NCBI GenBank assembly: GCA_010645155.1
Contig: CM021317.1
Location: 13,076,451 to 13,140,450 of the forward strand
Direction of reading: 5' to 3'
DNA: 64,000 bases
DNA from: Tigriopus japonicus
Taxonomy: Eukaryota > Arthropoda > Copepoda > Harpacticoida > Harpacticidae
Positions within the stretch are counted from its first letter, which is position 1. Each line of letters begins with the position of its first letter. A program made the position numbers and the translations under genes. A model generated the notes under the pieces. It was not told where the DNA came from. It saw only the letters and a program-made list of their open reading frames with translations, and did not search any database. Positions 62,261-64,000 of the stretch are shown one piece after another.

Positions 62261-64000
62261 CTGAAATTTTCTGCCAAGGTTCAAGCTCTCATTATAGAGC
62301 TCGGTTTGATGGGCTGGTGTCAGGCAACTCGCAATACGAAATGACTGAAAAGGGGCCGCCATCAGCTCGTTCTCCTCTCTCTTTCTCTACTCTTTCACTT
62401 CTTCAAATTTTCAGCAAAACCCAGGTCTTTCCTGTCTTTCTAATCAGTAGTCATAACCTCTTCCAGTAAAAAACTCCTAGTTGTCAATTTGAAAGGCTCG
62501 CATTGCGGAAAAATGTAACTGTAAATATCATTCATCTTTGGCCTTGTAAACTTTGGAGATAATGTATAAAGGATAATGAAAATGTGGAGAAACACTTAAT
62601 TTCACTTTAATCAAAGACAAACAGGGATAGTACATCTGGCAAACAATATACAGAGTGATGTTTGTTCAAACGTGCGAATCCACATTAAATGAAACCCTGG
62701 GACGAGGATTCCATTTGACCTTTAAAATGTGTCTAATACTTGTGTTGTGCTCAATTGATTTTTTTGCTGCCGCTTCTATTTTGTCTCCATCAAACATTGA
62801 TTTCCTTGGTTAGGTTACATCAACTCGTTGGTCTTTTTTCTGGTAGTGGTCCAATCTGATTATTCAATAAGATTATGTATTCTCGAGGAAAGTCTCAGTT
62901 TTATGCGCGATTGCTCGACTAAAAAACACACCTTTAATGCCCAAAATAATTCACTTACTAACTTCAACATATGCTGAGACTTGGATAACTGCAAAATGGA
63001 GTATGTCCTTTGTAAATTACGTATGAACTGATGCGTGGTCAAAAAGTCGAGTACACATTGCTATTTTCGTTTAGAGTGAAGCTAGTAGTTCTTTTTCTAA
63101 ATGCGAGAAACGTGTCAAATATTAAATCAAAAACACTGCAATATTCCTCGATGGCTTGTTAAGGTAATCGAGGCAAAAACTTCGGTTTCATGTCATGTGT
63201 ACTCTGATAATGATTATAGAGACCCTGAAGTGGAAGCGAGCGCGGAATGTCAATAACTTAATGTGTTACTATTTTCATACTCTTACAAAAACAGCGTACA
63301 CAATAAAATGGAGGGCGAGACGAGAAGAAAGAAAGAGCATCTGCTTGTCAGCACGTCCAAATGTCTACATTTAATTGAAATCAAAATTCTCGTCACGTGA
63401 CGGCAACTTCACACCCTCTCGCATCAATCATGGTATTGCCATCGATCAGTTACTTTTTGATCACTCAAGACCCGCCATGGTTAAGAGATAGACACGTCAC
63501 AATATATAAATTTAATCTCTTCACATGAAAGGAATATTGGCTAGGGCAAAATTAATGGAACGTATTTTCCTATTTCATGACTCAGTTCAGCGTCTGCGGT
63601 CGAGAACAAAGTGTTTTGTCTTGGAAATAGTTTTTGACGAATGAGTTCGATTTTCGAATAGTTACGCCAAGTCAGGGCTGGTCCCTTCTCTGCCTTTGCG
63701 GTCGATCCAAGACGCCAAACGAGGAGTACTAAGACGTGATAATGATCCTCATCATCGCGGCAACGGCCGTCTTGTTTAAAGACTGGAAGGTGTTCGTTCT
63801 CTGTATCGATCCCTCTTCAAATGAACTCGAAACTGACAGAATGAACATCGAATCTGTGGAACTCTCTTGAACTGCTCACCTGTCAAAATGGCGAGCATTC
63901 CCTTCAAAGTCAACCGGCGTTTGAGACTGATCTGTAGCAGAGCCGAGATTCACGCCAATATTGCCAATATATTTGGCAGAACGAATCTAGAGAAGATGGA
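62261..64000. other. upstream region, no supported gene
   Basis: Apart from the weak 52-base exon candidate near 63.9 kb, I see only short open frames. No obvious core promoter could be fixed. Confidence 0.45.
63880..63931 (-). other. possible 5' exon with good splice borders
   Basis: Fifty-two bases lie between an acceptor (ctcggctctgctacag) and a donor (GACAG|GTGAGC) on the strand of the sestrin gene. One frame is open (QSQTPVDFEGNARHFDR) but leaves phase 2, which does not join in frame to 58732. It could be an untranslated leader exon of the sestrin gene, a piece of a neighbouring gene, or chance. Confidence 0.15.

Noticed and set aside
1..64000. CRISPR arrays, bacterial operons, rRNA genes, viral or toxin genes
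   Set aside because: No spaced direct repeats, no Shine-Dalgarno-led gene strings, no rRNA-like blocks and no viral or toxin protein signatures were seen.

Overview
The window looks like animal nuclear DNA. There are spliced exons with GT/AG borders, no operon-like packing of genes, moderate AT richness, and many simple-sequence tracts such as (GAAA)n, (ATGC)n, (CA)n, (GCAA)n and GTACGTAC. The one gene I can name is a sestrin on the minus strand. Its sequence is divergent from vertebrate sestrins, which fits an invertebrate. An arthropod, possibly a crustacean, is my guess from the general texture of the sequence; nothing here proves it.

Layout, in the gene's own direction (high to low coordinates). 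A possible first coding exon with a signal-peptide-like N-terminus lies at 62260-62136, and an even weaker possible 5' exon at 63931-63880. A well-supported sestrin exon at 58732-58565 ends at the conserved IAIM motif. It is followed by an intron of about 57.7 kb (58564-830) that fills 90 percent of the window. The next exon, 829-629, resumes exactly where family alignment requires and carries the redox-centre Cys. A 144-bp intron follows, then an exon at 484-340 with the WSVPELVHA block. The rest of the gene, including the C-terminal leucine/GATOR2-binding half, lies beyond position 1.

The giant intron is mostly unremarkable sequence with scattered microsatellites. Its clearest internal structure is a 356-bp hAT-type non-autonomous transposon at 44315-44670, with perfect 12-bp terminal inverted repeats, an 8-bp target-site duplication and an internal hairpin. 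There is also an AT-rich island at about 41.65-42.65 kb. Several spliceable, protein-like segments (plus strand near 1.5-2.1, 2.6-3.4, 5.0-5.7 and 9.0-9.4 kb; minus strand near 7.1-9.6, 14.9-15.1 and 33.7-34.0 kb) are reported as weak candidates for nested genes. At this base composition, open frames of 60-120 codons arise by chance in large numbers, so most of them are probably not genes.

The biology supported here is a stress-response regulator of the sestrin family (AhpD-like fold, acting on GATOR2-mTORC1 and redox control). The key Cys and His are present, but the Tyr of the proposed redox relay is replaced by Glu, and one intron is extremely long. No tRNA, rRNA, CRISPR array or bacterial-type feature was seen.
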